Positions 63,648 through 64,000 of a DNA stretch of 64,000 nucleotides are shown here, piece after piece. Source of the stretch: Lysinibacillus contaminans. Lineage in GTDB: Bacteria > Bacillota > Bacilli > Bacillales_A > Planococcaceae. The position numbers were made by a program, and so were the translations under genes. The notes beneath the pieces were generated by a model. It was not told where the DNA came from, did not search any database, and saw only the letters and a list, made by a program, of their open reading frames with translations. Each line of letters begins with the position of its first letter. The first letter of the stretch is position 1. Location: positions 2,232,001 to 2,296,000 of the forward strand of contig NZ_LGRV01000003.1 in assembly GCF_001278945.1 (NCBI RefSeq). Reading direction: 5' to 3'.

Positions 63648-63956
63648 CTATCCACTAAAGTCCACGAAATTTCCTTTAAACGGATGCTGAGCTTGCTTCT
63701 CTGGTTTTTCGTCACTATTCTTTTTCTTTTTACGAGTACCATGTATGTACTCAACACCGGCCTCTTCTTCTTCACTGATTTCATCCATACTTTCTGAGGT
63801 GTTCACAATTTTTTGCTTGCGCTCTAGTTCCTTTTTCAATGCCTCATTTGCATTGGCTTGATGGGCTAAAGCCTGTTGCTGAGCCTGATCAGCCATTTTA
63901 CCCGCTTCAAACGTTTTTGGTATAGCTATTTGTAACTCGACACCTTTTAAACTCAC
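63648..63956 (-). CDS. Small unknown protein at the end of the presumed flagellar operon
   Basis: A 102-residue hydrophilic protein. Its first 20 residues (SLKGVELQIAIPKTFEAGK) look like a conserved head, followed by an Ala/Gln-rich helix (ADQAQQQALAHQANANEA), an acidic patch (SEEEEAGVEYIHG) and a Lys-rich tail ending in HPFKGNFVDFSG. I do not recognise a named family; similar small proteins occur next to swrB/sigD in related genomes from memory. The start is GTG 63956 with GGAGGG upstream; the frame is also open to the window edge, so a longer form cannot be excluded. It lies 9 bp upstream of the SwrB-like gene, so they are co-transcribed and a motility role is likely. Confidence 0.7.
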   Translation of the reverse strand: MSLKGVELQIAIPKTFEAGKMADQAQQQALAHQANANEALKKELERKQKIVNTSESMDEISEEEEAGVEYIHGTRKKKKNSDEKPEKQAQHPFKGNFVDFSG

Positions 63957-64000
63957 GGAAATCCCTCCTTCAATGGCACTGACTCTCTCTATATACTTAT

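Overview
The window is a chromosomal segment of an AT-rich, endospore-forming Bacillota. It most resembles the Lysinibacillus/Solibacillus group of the Planococcaceae (Caryophanaceae); that placement is an inference from gene order, protein style and a Bacillaceae-type dispersed repeat, not from a database search. Spore-former markers are the dipicolinate synthase pair dpaA/dpaB, a YmxH-like PRC-barrel protein and a SpoIIIE-type translocase. Almost every gene lies on the minus strand. The exceptions are a formate/nitrite transporter gene (6457-7254) and a four-gene GntR/ABC operon (31314-33791).

Read on the minus strand from 64000 to 1, the window follows the conserved Bacillus order closely. 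First come the end of a presumed flagellar/chemotaxis operon (a small unknown gene and a SwrB-like gene), then rpsB-tsf-pyrH-frr-uppS-cdsA-dxr-rseP-proS-polC. Next is rimP-nusA-rnpM-ylxQ-infB-ylxP-rbfA-truB-ribF-rpsO-pnp-mlpA. At 31.3-37.4 kb the order is interrupted by two accessory modules: a Fur-box-controlled haem uptake operon (IsdE-like binding protein, FecCD permease, ATPase, HugZ-like protein) and a GntR-regulated ABC exporter operon. The conserved order then resumes with ymxH-dpaA-dpaB-asd-dapA-rnjB-spoIIIE-ymfC, a nucleoside-type ABC transporter, ymfF-ymfH-ymfI-ymfJ-ymfK-rodZ-pgsA-cinA-recA, the FNT transporter inserted on the opposite strand, and rny. The left end is a capsule/exopolysaccharide control module (PHP phosphatase, VanZ-like protein, Wzz-like modulator, tyrosine kinase) followed by the 5' part of pgi.

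Functionally it is a housekeeping region: translation factors and ribosomal proteins, RNA decay (PNPase, RNase J2, RNase Y), replication (PolC), recombination (RecA under a LexA/DinR box), isoprenoid and phospholipid synthesis, lysine/dipicolinate synthesis and EF-P modification. Many operon ends carry strong intrinsic terminators, and several genes have structured leaders (rpsB, rpsO, pnp, rimP-nusA).

The most unusual signal is a 125-180 bp structured repeat present three times (11822-11948, 26795-26977, 36175-36298). Each copy has the same orientation and ends about 20 nt before the start codon of a minus-strand gene (rodZ, rnjB, haem permease). Its stems are kept by paired base changes between copies, which points to a folded RNA or hairpin element. 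No CRISPR array, rRNA, tRNA, prophage or transposase was seen.
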